Of a stretch of DNA of 64,000 nucleotides, positions 55,546 to 64,000 are shown in pieces. The DNA is from Aeromonas veronii (GTDB lineage Bacteria > Pseudomonadota > Gammaproteobacteria > Enterobacterales > Aeromonadaceae). Each line of letters starts with the position of its first letter. Within the stretch, counting starts at the first letter, position 1. The notes beneath the pieces were generated by a model that saw only the letters and a list, made by a program, of their open reading frames with translations, made no database searches and was not told where the DNA came from. The stretch is taken from contig NZ_CP157875.1 in the NCBI RefSeq assembly GCF_040215105.1, positions 2,905,501-2,969,500 on the forward strand, in the 5' to 3' direction. A program made the position numbers and the translations under genes.

Positions 55546-56895
55546 TCAGGCGGGTAGCTCGATGCCCGCGTCCCGCATCTGTGCCAGCTTGTAGCGCAGG
55601 GTGCGCGGGCTGATACCGAGCCTGTCGGCCACCGCCTTGCGGCTGCCGTTGCACTCCTGCAGGGTATCGAGAATGATCTGGTGCTCCTGCAATTTCAACT
55701 CGCTACCGAGCCCCTCGCTCGCGGCCGGCCGCTCCAGCGGGCGTACCAGCCCCTCGCTCATCTCCTCGTCGCTCTCTTCGAGCAGCAGCTCAGCCTCCCC
55801 GATCACCCCGTCCGGGCTCAGGATCAGGGCGCGCTGCACCACGTTGTCGAGCTCGCGCACGTTGCCGGGCCAGCCATGGGCCAGCAGCCGGGACTTGGCG
55901 CTCTCCTTGAGCCGTGGGGCGGGCAGCCCCATCTGGCTGGCGTGCAGTGCCAGCAGGTGCTCGGCCAGGGGAAGGATGTCGCCGGGCCGCTCCCAGAGCG
56001 CGGTCCAGCGCAGGGGAAAGACGTTGAGACGGTAGTAGAGATCCTCGCGAAACAGCCCATCCTGCACCGCCTTCTTGAGATCCCGGTTGCTGGTGGCGAT
56101 GACCCGCACGTCCAGCGGGATCATCTTGCGGCTGCCGAGCCGCTCCACCTCTTTCTCCTGCAACACCCGCAGCAGCTTGGCCTGCAGGCCGAGATCCATC
56201 TCGGTGATCTCGTCGAGCAGCAGAGTCCCGCCCTGGGCCTGTTCAAACTTGCCGGGACAGCCCTGGACGGCACCGGTGAAGGCCCCCTTCTCGTAACCAA
56301 ACAGGGTCGCCTCCAGCATGTTCTCCGGAATGGCGGCGCAGTTGATGGCGATGAAGGTCTGCTCGGCACGGCTGGAGTTGTCGTGGATATAGCGGGCCAG
56401 CACCTCCTTGCCGGTACCGCTTGGGCCCGTCACCATGACGGTGGCCTCGCTGCGCGCCACCCGGGTCGCCAGCTGGAACAGCTCGGCGGTCTTGGGATCC
56501 CCATGGACCACGGCCCGTTTCTCGATCTTCTGGGGCGGCACGTAGCGGCTCACCTGATTGAGCAGCACCTCGGGGGAGAAAGGCTTGGCGAGATAGTCGA
56601 TGGCCCCCTCCCGCATGGCACGCACGGCGCCGTCGATGTTGGCGTAGGCGGTCATCAGCAGCACAGGTACCTGGGGATATTGCTGGCGAATGTTGGCCAG
56701 CAGGGTCAGGCCATCCATGCCCCCCATCTGGATATCCGAGATCACCATGTCAAAGCTCTGGCGAGAGAGGGCCAGCAGGGCCCGCTCGCCGCTGTCGGCC
56801 TCACGGCACTCGTAACCGCCAAGCAGCAGGGTATCCACCAGGGCCTCGCGCAGGCCGCTGTCATCTTCCACAACCAAAATGCGGGCCTGGGTCAT
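55546..56895 (-). CDS. flrC: Sigma-54-dependent flagellar response regulator FlrC
   Basis: FlrC, phosphorylated by FlrB, activates sigma-54 promoters of the hook-basal body and flagellin genes in polar-flagellate bacteria. The 449-residue protein has a receiver domain (VVEDDSG, phospho-Asp in MVISDIQMGGMDG, Lys in LAKPFSP). The AAA+ domain has Walker A GPSGTGKEVLARYIH, loop 1 GAFTGA, LLLDEITEMDL and RVIATSNRDL. The Fis-type HTH is KAVADRLGISPRTLRYKL. Its ATG overlaps flrB by 4 bases. No fliE or other flagellar structural gene follows here. Confidence 0.92.
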   Translation of the reverse strand: MTQARILVVEDDSGLREALVDTLLLGGYECREADSGERALLALSRQSFDMVISDIQMGGMDGLTLLANIRQQYPQVPVLLMTAYANIDGAVRAMREGAIDYLAKPFSPEVLLNQVSRYVPPQKIEKRAVVHGDPKTAELFQLATRVARSEATVMVTGPSGTGKEVLARYIHDNSSRAEQTFIAINCAAIPENMLEATLFGYEKGAFTGAVQGCPGKFEQAQGGTLLLDEITEMDLGLQAKLLRVLQEKEVERLGSRKMIPLDVRVIATSNRDLKKAVQDGLFREDLYYRLNVFPLRWTALWERPGDILPLAEHLLALHASQMGLPAPRLKESAKSRLLAHGWPGNVRELDNVVQRALILSPDGVIGEAELLLEESDEEMSEGLVRPLERPAASEGLGSELKLQEHQIILDTLQECNGSRKAVADRLGISPRTLRYKLAQMRDAGIELPA

Positions 56896-57926
56896 GCCAC
56901 ACCTCCAAGGCGCACCACCGCTTGATGCAGCGGGAATGAGAGGGTAAAGCAGGTGCCCTCACCGGGCACGGAGGCGACGCTGACCTCCCCCTGATGAGCC
57001 CGCACCACGGATTGCACCACCGCCAGACCAAGGCCGGTGCCCTGGGAGCGGGTGGTGAAGAAGGGCTCGAAGATCTGGCCAAGCAGCTTGGCGGGCATCC
57101 CCTTGCCGTTGTCGAGGATACGCAGTTCCACCCGGGCACCGCTGCGCACCGCACTCACCAGCAGGGAGGTCGCTCCCGCCTGCTGGGCGTTGGCGATCAG
57201 GTTGTTGATGGCGCCGGCCAGAGCGCTGTTATTGGCCAGCAGGCAGAGATCAGGCTCCGGCGCCTCCATGTGCAGGGTGCAGCCCTGCTGCTGGCAGAAG
57301 GCCTCGGCCCCCGCCTGCACCTCGGCCAGCAACCCCTGTACCGAAACCGGCGCGACCACCTGGTTGTCGCCGTTGCGGGCGAACAGCAGGATGTCGTTGA
57401 TCTGCTTTTCCAGATCCTGCAGCCGCGCCATCAGCTTTTGCTGGAACTGGCTGCGGGATTCGGGCTTGAGGGTGCGGTTCGCGAGGTTGGCCGCATAGAG
57501 CATGGCGGCGGAGAGGGGGGTGCGGATCTGGTGGGCCAGGGTGGCGGCCATGTTGCCGAGGGCCGACAGCCGCTTCATGTGGTTGACCCTGTCCTGCAAC
57601 TGACGGGTCTCGGTGAGATCCGTGATGAACACCAGCTGGCCCGGTTGATCCGCCAGCGGCTGGGTCGAGAGCTGGACCCGGCGACCGTCCCGCAGGGAGA
57701 TCTCGTGTCCATCGTCTTCACGGGGATGGAAGCTGCGGGCGATGATCTCGCGCCAGGGCTGTCCCTCCAGCGGCTCCCCCAGCAGGGCCAAGGCGGCCGG
57801 GTTGGCGCGGGTGATGCAGCCCTCCCCATCCAGCAGCAACACGCCGGTCGGCAGTGCCTGGAAGATGGCGTAGAGCTGGCTCACCTCGTGAGACTGGAGC
57901 GGATTGTCCTGCTGGAGCATTGTCAT
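56892..57926 (-). CDS. flrB: Flagellar sensor histidine kinase FlrB
   Basis: A 344-residue soluble kinase, the cognate partner of FlrC. It has a PAS-like sensor (LYAIFQALPTGVLLLDGEGCITRANPAALALLGE), a HisKA domain with the phospho-His in ATLAHQIRTPLSAAMLYAANL, and a HATPase domain with NLIANAQQAGAT, LDNGKGMPAKLLGQIFEPFFTT and GTGLGLAVVQSVV. It lacks membrane segments, as FlrB/FleS does. The ATG at 57926 has GAGGTCAGG upstream. A sigma-54-like sequence precedes it, consistent with class II control by FlrA. Confidence 0.92.
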   Translation of the reverse strand: MTMLQQDNPLQSHEVSQLYAIFQALPTGVLLLDGEGCITRANPAALALLGEPLEGQPWREIIARSFHPREDDGHEISLRDGRRVQLSTQPLADQPGQLVFITDLTETRQLQDRVNHMKRLSALGNMAATLAHQIRTPLSAAMLYAANLANRTLKPESRSQFQQKLMARLQDLEKQINDILLFARNGDNQVVAPVSVQGLLAEVQAGAEAFCQQQGCTLHMEAPEPDLCLLANNSALAGAINNLIANAQQAGATSLLVSAVRSGARVELRILDNGKGMPAKLLGQIFEPFFTTRSQGTGLGLAVVQSVVRAHQGEVSVASVPGEGTCFTLSFPLHQAVVRLGGVA

Positions 57927-57961
57927 AAACCTGACCTCAAACTGGGTTTGGGGTAAGCCTA

Positions 57962-57977
57962 TTCAATTTCCATGCCA
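57962..57977 (-). promoter_or_regulatory. Sigma-54-like promoter of flrBC
   Basis: On the minus strand TGGCATGGAAATTGAA compares with TGGCACG-N4-TTGCA. The -24 GG is conserved and the spacing is right, but the -12 GC is GA. It lies about 35 bp upstream of the flrB start and downstream of flrA, fitting FlrA/RpoN control. Confidence 0.5.
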
Positions 57978-58031
57978 GTAAAATACTCCATAAATATCAA
58001 TTGGTTGAAGCCTGGCGTCAAAGCCTTGACC

Positions 58032-59459
58032 TCAGGCTTCCTTGCTCATGCCGTATTTCTTCATCTTCTCCACCAGGGTGGTGCGGCGCATGCTGAGCAG
58101 GTCGGCGGCGCGGGCCACCACCCCGTCCTGGGACTCCAGGGCCTGACGGATCAACTCCACCTCGAGATCCGCCAGCATCTCCTTGAGGTTGACCCCCTCC
58201 TGAGGCAGCTGCATGGGCAGCGCCACGGCAGCCGGGGCGTCCAGCTCGGGGGTGCTCTGGAACACGGCGGCCAGGGCATCCCGCTCGTCCATCTCGGTAA
58301 GACGCTCGTCTCTCGGCTCGCAGGGGAGCAGACGATAGCGGCCGGGCAAATCCGCCACATCCACGATCTGGTTCGGATAGAGGATGAGCAAGCGCTCGAT
58401 GAGGTTCGAAAGCTCGCGCACATTACCCGGCCAGGAGTACTGCATCAGGGACTCCATGGCGCGCTGGGTCAGGCGAATGATGCCCTTGTGCTGCTCCGCG
58501 TGGCGATTGAGCAGCTCCTGCAGCAGCAGGGGAATGTCGTCGGAGCGCTCGCGCAGGGGGGGCGTCTCGATGGGGAAGACGTTGAGGCGGTAATAGAGAT
58601 CTTCCCGGAACACCTGGGTGCGGATCATCGTCTCCAGATCCCGGTGGGTGGCGGCGATGACGCGCACGTCCGCCTGCACCGGCTTGCCGCCACCGACCCG
58701 ATCAAACTGGCGCTCCTGCAGCACCCGCAGCAGCTTGACTTGCATGGGCAGCGGCATGTCGCCGATCTCGTCGAGGAAGAGGGTGCCGCCCTGGGCCAGT
58801 TCGAAGCGGCCGCGACGGGCGGCGATGGCGCCGGTGAAGGCCCCCTTCTCATGACCAAACAGCTCGCTCTCCAGCAGTTCTGCCGGGATGGCGCCGCAGT
58901 TGATGGGCACGAAGGGGCCAGTGCTGCGGGCAGAGAGTTCGTGGATGGCGCGAGCCACCACCTCCTTGCCGGTACCGGATTCACCCAGGATCAGCACGTT
59001 GGCGTCGGTTTCCGCTACCTGCCCGATGAGGCGGCGCACCTCCTGAATGCCCCTGCCTTTGCCCACCAGCAGGCGCAGCAGGGCCTGGCCCTTGTCGTGC
59101 AGTTGCTGGCGAGGATGGAGGGAGAGGAAGGCCTGACAGAAGTGCAGATGGCGGGTCAGGGACTCATAGGTGAAGGGCTCGTCGCTGCCACCGATGAAGT
59201 TGCTATTGGGGTGATCCGCCTGCTGCAGAGAGAGAAAGGGAATGCGGGGGAAGGCCCCGAGCAGCTCGATGAGGGGGCGCTCAAGCAGCTCGCCCGTCAG
59301 GATCCCTTGCAGGGGCCCCGAGGACTCCACCGCCATGTCGAGATCGCCTTCTTCCACTTCCTGCCACGGGATCCCCATGAAGGAGAGCACAGTACCCAGT
59401 TGCAAACGCCGCTGTTCATCGGCATCGACAATCAATACCCCCATCGCCATCATATCCAT
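58032..59459 (-). CDS. flrA: Master polar-flagellar sigma-54 activator FlrA
   Basis: FlrA (FleQ) heads the polar flagellar cascade and, with sigma 54, turns on flrBC and basal-body genes. In relatives it also binds c-di-GMP. The 475-residue protein has a degenerate receiver-like N-terminal domain ([21 protein letters not shown]) lacking the usual phospho-Asp context. The AAA+ core has [35 protein letters not shown] and VIAATHRDL. The C-terminal HTH is [22 protein letters not shown]. The gene is separated from flrBC by 105 bp, as in vibrios. Confidence 0.93.
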   Translation of the reverse strand: MDMMAMGVLIVDADEQRRLQLGTVLSFMGIPWQEVEEGDLDMAVESSGPLQGILTGELLERPLIELLGAFPRIPFLSLQQADHPNSNFIGGSDEPFTYESLTRHLHFCQAFLSLHPRQQLHDKGQALLRLLVGKGRGIQEVRRLIGQVAETDANVLILGESGTGKEVVARAIHELSARSTGPFVPINCGAIPAELLESELFGHEKGAFTGAIAARRGRFELAQGGTLFLDEIGDMPLPMQVKLLRVLQERQFDRVGGGKPVQADVRVIAATHRDLETMIRTQVFREDLYYRLNVFPIETPPLRERSDDIPLLLQELLNRHAEQHKGIIRLTQRAMESLMQYSWPGNVRELSNLIERLLILYPNQIVDVADLPGRYRLLPCEPRDERLTEMDERDALAAVFQSTPELDAPAAVALPMQLPQEGVNLKEMLADLEVELIRQALESQDGVVARAADLLSMRRTTLVEKMKKYGMSKEA

Positions 59460-59668
59460 CCTGTCGAAGCCTCTAAAATATCTTATTGTTTTTTAAGTAT
59501 TTTATATGAGCGTGTCCATGCGCCGCCCATAGTGTCAATGCCGCACAAGGTGCCAAAATTCTGGCGGATTGTCAAAAATTGTCGCGTCTTGCCCGCCTCT
59601 CTGTGGACGGGATCACGGTACGGGCATCTTGCCAGCGGGGTAAGAATAGAAGATGACAGGGGACTATC

Positions 59669-59695
59669 AAAAAAGAAGGGTCCACAAGGGACCCT
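59669..59695 (-). terminator. Terminator of the DUF2726 gene
   Basis: On the minus strand AGGGTCC-CTTGT-GGACCCT is followed by TCTTTTTTGA, 9 bases after the stop. It separates the gene from the flrA promoter region. Confidence 0.88.
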
Positions 59696-59703
59696 CTGGG
59701 ATG

Positions 59704-60558
59704 TCAGTGATGCATCTGCTCCCGGGGAGCGGCGTAGCGACATTGCGGGAAGCGGCTGCAGGCGAGGAACAGGCGGCCGGCATGGGGGCCCTTCTTGGCC
59801 TCCCGCTCCACCAGCAGGGCGTCGCAGCGCGGGCAGTGGGGCTGCGCCTGGGGACGCTCTTCCTCCTCCTCCAGGTCGCTGAACAGGTTGTCCAGCAGCT
59901 CGGGTTCCGGCATCCCTTTCTCCGGCGTCACAGTGGCGATCCCGGGCTGCGGGCTGACCGATTTGTGTCCGTGATGGCTCTCGCTCAGATCCACCCCATC
60001 CAGTTGCAGCGGATTGAAGGTCGGCTCGCGCCGCTCACCGGGCAGCAGATCCTCGGCAGGGGCCGTCGTCCTGGCAAGCAGCGGCAGCAGCTGTTCACGC
60101 AGATCCTCCACCTGATAGTGGCTGCTGGCAGGGATCTGCAGCAGCGGCAGGCCGGCGCTGTCGCAGGCCTCTTTCAGGAATTGATCCCGGGCCTTGCGCT
60201 TCTGGTGGCGATGGGAGCTGTCATCGAGCTCGACCGCGCAGAGGAAGGAGAGATCCCCCGGGTGGCAGAGCAGGTAGTCAAAATGCTTGGCGCTGATCTT
60301 GTTGAACGCTTGTTGCCACTTGCTCTTGCCCATGCGCGCCTCGGGCGTCAGCACGTCCGCCACCCGCACCTTGGCGAAGACCCGCGCCTTGTCACCCACA
60401 GCAAGGCTCAGCACCCCAAGGAAGGAGCGCTCCGCCGGGCTGAACAGAGTTTCCTGCAGATCATAGGGCAACGTCTTGCCCTGCTTGCCACGGGACCAGA
60501 AGATCGCCAGCAGCAGGAGCACCAATAACACCAATCCCGATACGACAAGGGTATTCAT
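59704..60558 (-). CDS. Membrane-anchored DUF2726 protein with C-terminal topoisomerase-type zinc ribbon
   Basis: A 284-residue protein. The N-terminal helix VVSGLVLLVLLLLAIFWS anchors it. The DUF2726 domain (nuclease-like fold; TLFSPAERSFLGVLSLAVGDKARVFAKVRVADVL, HFDYLLCHPGDLSFLCAVELDDSSH, KARDQFLKEACDSAGLPLLQIPA) is followed by an acidic linker (LFSDLEEEEER). A zinc ribbon with CPRCDALLV and CSRFPQC resembles the topoisomerase I C terminus. A role in nucleic acid processing is inferred from the domains. The start MNTLVVSG at 60558 is preferred over an ATG 8 codons upstream. Confidence 0.82.
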   Translation of the reverse strand: MNTLVVSGLVLLVLLLLAIFWSRGKQGKTLPYDLQETLFSPAERSFLGVLSLAVGDKARVFAKVRVADVLTPEARMGKSKWQQAFNKISAKHFDYLLCHPGDLSFLCAVELDDSSHRHQKRKARDQFLKEACDSAGLPLLQIPASSHYQVEDLREQLLPLLARTTAPAEDLLPGERREPTFNPLQLDGVDLSESHHGHKSVSPQPGIATVTPEKGMPEPELLDNLFSDLEEEEERPQAQPHCPRCDALLVEREAKKGPHAGRLFLACSRFPQCRYAAPREQMHH

Positions 60559-60750
60559 GAGGGTACTGTCCAATTCACACAATGAGAGAGAAGGAGCGCC
60601 ACTTTACCACAGGGGCAAGAGGGCGCGCATCGCCCGCAGAAGGGCGAGCTCGGGGATCGGGGTTTTTCATGGGTTTTACGCACGGCGGGGCTTCATATGA
60701 CCTGCCACAGCAGGCACAATGCTGGTGGAACTCATTCAAAGGAGAGCAGG

Positions 60751-61263
60751 ATGCAAAAGCAATTGGTCGTCACCGTCATCGGGGCTGACAAGCCGGGTAT
60801 CGTCGAGAGCCTGGCCAATACCATCAGCCATGAGCAAGGGAACTGGCTGGCCAGTTCCATGAGCGAGCTGGCCGGACAATTTGCCGGCATCTTGCACGTC
60901 AGCGTCCCCGATGAGCACTATCGCAGCCTGTGCGAGGCGCTGGTGATGCTGCCTGGCCTCACCGTCAGCTTCGCCGAAGGTCAGCTCAGCCCGGAACCCG
61001 CCCGCCAGGTGATGCTGAGCGTGACCGGCAACGACAGGGCCGGCATCGTCCACGAGGTCGCCAGCATCTTGCGTCAGCTCAATATCAACGTGGCGGACCT
61101 CACCACCGGTTGTGAACCGGCCCCCCACTCCGGCGCTCCGCTTTTCTACGCCCATGCCCTGGTGGCCCTGCCCCCCCAGCTCGAACTGGATGCCCTCATC
61201 AGTGCGCTGGAGTCCCTTTCCGATGATCTGGTGGTCGATATCGATCAAGACCTCACCGAATAG
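60751..61263 (+). CDS. gcvR: Tandem ACT-domain regulator, GcvR family
   Basis: GcvR is a repressor partner of GcvA in control of the glycine-cleavage operon. The 170-residue protein consists of two ACT domains, LVVTVIGADKPGIVESLANTI (about 4-75) and VMLSVTGNDRAGIVHEVASILRQLNINVADL (about 88-165). ATG 60751 has a GGAGAG site upstream; an in-frame ATG 18 codons earlier is rejected. It lies just upstream of the Pho box for ppk. The gcvA gene is not in the window. Confidence 0.83.
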   Translation: MQKQLVVTVIGADKPGIVESLANTISHEQGNWLASSMSELAGQFAGILHVSVPDEHYRSLCEALVMLPGLTVSFAEGQLSPEPARQVMLSVTGNDRAGIVHEVASILRQLNINVADLTTGCEPAPHSGAPLFYAHALVALPPQLELDALISALESLSDDLVVDIDQDLTE

Positions 61264-61269
61264 CGCCGG

Positions 61270-61303
61270 CTGTCATAAATTTGTCATGGTTTGACCCCAT
61301 AAC
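61270..61303 (+). promoter_or_regulatory. Pho box and -10 of ppk-ppx
   Basis: The consensus heptamers CTGTCAT (61270-61276) and TTGTCAT (61281-61287) are separated by AAAT. Exactly 10 bp later is CATAAC (61298-61303) as a -10. The ppk ATG is 36 bp further. The geometry equals the two other Pho boxes in this window. The gcvR stop lies only 7 bp upstream, so PhoB would bind at the end of gcvR. Confidence 0.88.
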
Positions 61304-61338
61304 TGCCGGCCAGATGCAACCGGATCACAGAGGCATAT

Positions 61339-63408
61339 ATGAGCACCGACAAGCAGTATGAAGAGAAAGAGCTGAGTTGGCTCTCATTCAATGAACGGGT
61401 GTTGCAAGAGGCGATGGACAAGACGGTCCCCCTCATCGAGCGGGTTCGCTTCCTCGGGATCTTTTCCTCCAACCAGGACGAGTTCTTCAAGGTCAGGGTC
61501 TCGGACGTCAAGCGCCGCATTCTCATCAACGAGGTGCACGGCGGTGACGACGAGGCCAAGGTGTTGCTGCGGGCCATCCAGCAGAAGGTGATGGCCCTTG
61601 GCGAGGCGTTCGACAACACCTACAAGGAACTGCTGATCGCCCTCGCCCGCCACAACATCTTCCTGGTCAACGAGAACCAGCTCTCCGATGCCATTCAGCA
61701 GTGGTTGCGGGTCTTCTTCAAGGAGAAGGTGCTGCGCCACATCATCCCCATCCTGCTGAACAAGGAAGTGAACCCGGTCAAGTTCCTGAAAGACGAGCAC
61801 ACCTACCTCGCCGTCGAAATGAAGAAGAACGGCCAGGTGATCCAGTACGCCCTGGTGGAAGTGCCGACCGACGATCTGCCCCGCTTCTTCCAGCTGCCGC
61901 CGGAAGGCACCCGCCGCAAGAAGCAGATCATCATCCTCGACAACGTCATCCGCTTCTGTCTTGACGAGATCTTCAAGGGCTTCTTCGACTACGACGAAAT
62001 CGCGGCCTACGCGGTCAAGCTGACCCGGGACGCGGAATACGATCTCTCCGACCAGCTAGACCTCAGCCTGGTGGACAAGATGAGTGATGGCTTGAAGCAG
62101 CGCCTCACCGCCATGCCGGTGCGCTTCGTCTACGAGCGGGAGATGCCCGCCGCCATGATAAGCTTCCTCAAACTCAAGCTGCAGATAAGCTCATACGACG
62201 CCATCATGCCCGGCGGTCGTTATCACAACTTCAAGGACTTCATCGGCTTCCCCAACGTGGGCCGGGATTATCTCGAAAACCCCAAGCTGCCGGCGCTGGA
62301 TTGCCGCGACTTCGACGGCTTCGTCAACGCCTTCGACGCCATCGCCAAGCAGGATATTCTGCTGTATTACCCCTATCACAAGTTCCATCACTTCACGGAA
62401 TTGGTGCGTCAGGCAGCGTTTGACCCGGCAGTAAGCGCCATACGCATCAATATTTACCGGGTCGCCAAGAAGTCGCGCATCATTCACTCCCTCATCGACG
62501 CCGCCAACAACGGCAAGAAGGTGACCGTGGTGGTGGAGCTGCGCGCCCGCTTCGACGAAGCGGCCAACATCGACTGGGCCAACATCCTCACCGATGCGGG
62601 GGTCAAGGTGGTGTTCGGGGTGCCGAGCCTCAAGATCCACTCCAAGCTCTGCCTCATCACCCGCCACGAACACGGCGAGGCGGTGCGCTACGCCCACATC
62701 GGCACCGGCAACTTCAACGAGAAGACCGCCAAGATCTACACCGACTTCTCCCTGCTGACCCGCCACCCGGACATCACCGCCGAGGTGGAGGGGGTGTTCG
62801 AGTACATCGAGTACCCCTACCGGCGCTACAAGTTCAACCACCTGCTGGTCTCCCCCATCAACAGCCGTCGTCAGCTCTATCGCCTCATCGACAACGAGCT
62901 GGCCAACGCCAAGGCGGGGCAGCCAAGCGGCATCACCCTCAAGATCAACAACCTGGTGGACAAGGATCTCATCAACCGCCTCTACGCGGCCGGTCAGGCC
63001 GGGGTGCCCATCCAGATGATCATCCGCGGCATGTGCGCCCTGCGCCCCGGCGTGCCGGGCCTGAGCGAGAACATCCAGGTCATCAGCATCATCGACCGCT
63101 TCCTCGAGCACCCCCGCGCCATGGTGTTCCACAACAAGGGCAACCCCCAGCTGTTCATCTCCAGCGCCGACTGGATGAGCCGCAACATCGACGGCCGCAT
63201 CGAGGTGGGCACCCCCATCTACGACGAGCGCCTCAAGCAGCGGATCCTGGACATTCTCCAGCTGCAGCTCGGCGACACCTGCAAGGCCCGCGTCATCGAT
63301 GCGGATCAGAGCAACCAGTACGTGAAGCGGGGCAACCGCCGCAAGGTACGCTCCCAGGTGGCGATTTACGATTATCTCAAACGCATAGAGTCAAACCATG
63401 GACAATAG
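61339..63408 (+). CDS. ppk1: Polyphosphate kinase 1
   Basis: Ppk1 polymerises the gamma phosphate of ATP into polyphosphate at the membrane. The 689-residue enzyme has the four usual parts: an N-terminal helical domain ([18 protein letters not shown]), the head, and two phospholipase-D-like C domains. The phospho-His motif is [59 protein letters not shown] lies near the end. The ATG has GAGG upstream. The stop lies inside ppx (11-base overlap), so the two enzymes are co-translated from a Pho-controlled transcript. Confidence 0.97.
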   Translation: MSTDKQYEEKELSWLSFNERVLQEAMDKTVPLIERVRFLGIFSSNQDEFFKVRVSDVKRRILINEVHGGDDEAKVLLRAIQQKVMALGEAFDNTYKELLIALARHNIFLVNENQLSDAIQQWLRVFFKEKVLRHIIPILLNKEVNPVKFLKDEHTYLAVEMKKNGQVIQYALVEVPTDDLPRFFQLPPEGTRRKKQIIILDNVIRFCLDEIFKGFFDYDEIAAYAVKLTRDAEYDLSDQLDLSLVDKMSDGLKQRLTAMPVRFVYEREMPAAMISFLKLKLQISSYDAIMPGGRYHNFKDFIGFPNVGRDYLENPKLPALDCRDFDGFVNAFDAIAKQDILLYYPYHKFHHFTELVRQAAFDPAVSAIRINIYRVAKKSRIIHSLIDAANNGKKVTVVVELRARFDEAANIDWANILTDAGVKVVFGVPSLKIHSKLCLITRHEHGEAVRYAHIGTGNFNEKTAKIYTDFSLLTRHPDITAEVEGVFEYIEYPYRRYKFNHLLVSPINSRRQLYRLIDNELANAKAGQPSGITLKINNLVDKDLINRLYAAGQAGVPIQMIIRGMCALRPGVPGLSENIQVISIIDRFLEHPRAMVFHNKGNPQLFISSADWMSRNIDGRIEVGTPIYDERLKQRILDILQLQLGDTCKARVIDADQSNQYVKRGNRRKVRSQVAIYDYLKRIESNHGQ

Positions 63409-64000
63409 TCTGTACGCCGCTGTCGACCTGGGCTCCAACAGCTTTCACATGGTCATCGCCCGCCTCGCCGAGGGGCGGATGCAGATCGTCGATCGCATCA
63501 AGGAGCGGGTCCGCCTGGCGGAGGGCATGGACGAGCAGCGCCGCATGTCCGAGGAAGCCATGGCCCGCGGCCTCGACTGCCTTGGCCTCTTCGCCGAGCG
63601 CCTCACCAACATCAAGCCGGATCAGATCCGCATCGCCGGCACCTACACCCTGCGCCGCGCCAGCAACGCCCGTGACTTCGTGCGCGAGGCCGCCCTGGTG
63701 CTCAATCACCCGGTCGAGATCATCAGCGGCCAGGAAGAGGCCCGTCTCATCTATCAGGGGGTGGCGCACACCCAGCACATCGAAGGCCAGGTGCTGGTGG
63801 TGGACATCGGCGGTGGCAGCACCGAGCTCATCATCGGCGAAGGGTTCGAACACAAGGCCCTCACCAGCCGCAAGATGGGCTGCGTCAGCTTCACCCAGAG
63901 CTTCTTTGGCAACGGCAAGCTGAGCGAGAAGGCCTTCAACGCCGCCGTGCTGGAGGCCCAGCACCAGCTCGCCCCCATCATCAACCAGTACCGCAAGCTC
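63398..64000 (+). CDS. ppx: Exopolyphosphatase, 5' part (cut by the window edge)
   Basis: Ppx hydrolyses polyphosphate from its ends; some relatives (GppA) hydrolyse pppGpp. The 201 codons present run from [21 protein letters not shown] to the right edge without a stop. They contain the ASKHA phosphate-1 motif ([11 protein letters not shown]) and phosphate-2 motif ([18 protein letters not shown]), plus [18 protein letters not shown] and [14 protein letters not shown]. The ATG at 63398 lies within ppk. Adjacency to ppk favours Ppx over GppA. Confidence 0.93.
   Translation, partial: MDNSLYAAVDLGSNSFHMVIARLAEGRMQIVDRIKERVRLAEGMDEQRRMSEEAMARGLDCLGLFAERLTNIKPDQIRIAGTYTLRRASNARDFVREAALVLNHPVEIISGQEEARLIYQGVAHTQHIEGQVLVVDIGGGSTELIIGEGFEHKALTSRKMGCVSFTQSFFGNGKLSEKAFNAAVLEAQHQLAPIINQYRKL

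Overview
The window is a continuous piece of a gamma-proteobacterial chromosome. It most resembles Aeromonas: GC-rich coding DNA, gene orders shared with both enterics and vibrios, and a polar-flagellum FlrABC cascade. The genus is inferred from gene content and order; no search was run. No CRISPR array, prophage, intact insertion sequence or plasmid gene was seen. The sequence reads as core chromosome with a few repeat-derived insertions.

Left part (1-23.4 kb). tRNA-Gly(GCC) follows pgsA, uvrC and uvrY on the minus strand. Then comes the lipid A/KDO export and synthesis block comEC, msbA, lpxK, ycaR and kdsB, in the order known from E. coli. Two overlapping DUF2062 membrane-protein genes diverge from comEC. 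Next are a HerA-like ATPase (YjgR type), aspC, an unknown cytosolic protein, a general porin, the Fe-S helicase DinG, a DUF2057 periplasmic protein, a histone-deacetylase-like hydrolase, the MFS transporter YcaD and the GTPase YlqF.

Middle (23.6-45.2 kb). The strongest theme of the window is phosphate. A four-heptamer Pho box drives two tandem alkaline phosphatases, one a lipoprotein and one soluble, followed by an unknown secreted protein. Further on are a PBP-like periplasmic protein, rnk, the UhpABC hexose-phosphate sensing system without uhpT, a GlnHPQ-type amino-acid ABC transporter, a sterol-desaturase-family protein, a lipoprotein and the polyamine exporter PaeA. On the minus strand lies pstC-pstA-pstB-phoU behind a second Pho box. 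PstC and PstA are greatly enlarged, pstS is missing, and a 24-codon copy of the pstA 3' end is translationally coupled between pstA and pstB. A diverged tandem repeat of about 50 bp lies between this promoter and tadA.

Right part (45.4-64 kb). tRNA-Pro(GGG) is followed by a small candidate gene with its own promoter, ribosome-binding site and terminator. Then come the glyoxylate-shunt operon aceBA, a 143-bp palindromic MITE-like element next to hda, a DUF2066 protein, and upp divergent from purMN with a PurR box. NIF3, flrC-flrB (with a sigma-54-like promoter), flrA, a DUF2726 protein and gcvR follow. The window ends with a third Pho box in front of ppk-ppx; ppx is cut by the edge.

Together, the three Pho boxes have the same geometry: heptamers spaced by 4 bp and 10 bp to the -10. 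They tie phosphate scavenging (phosphatases), uptake and signalling (Pst/PhoU) and polyphosphate storage (Ppk/Ppx) into one inferred PhoB regulon.
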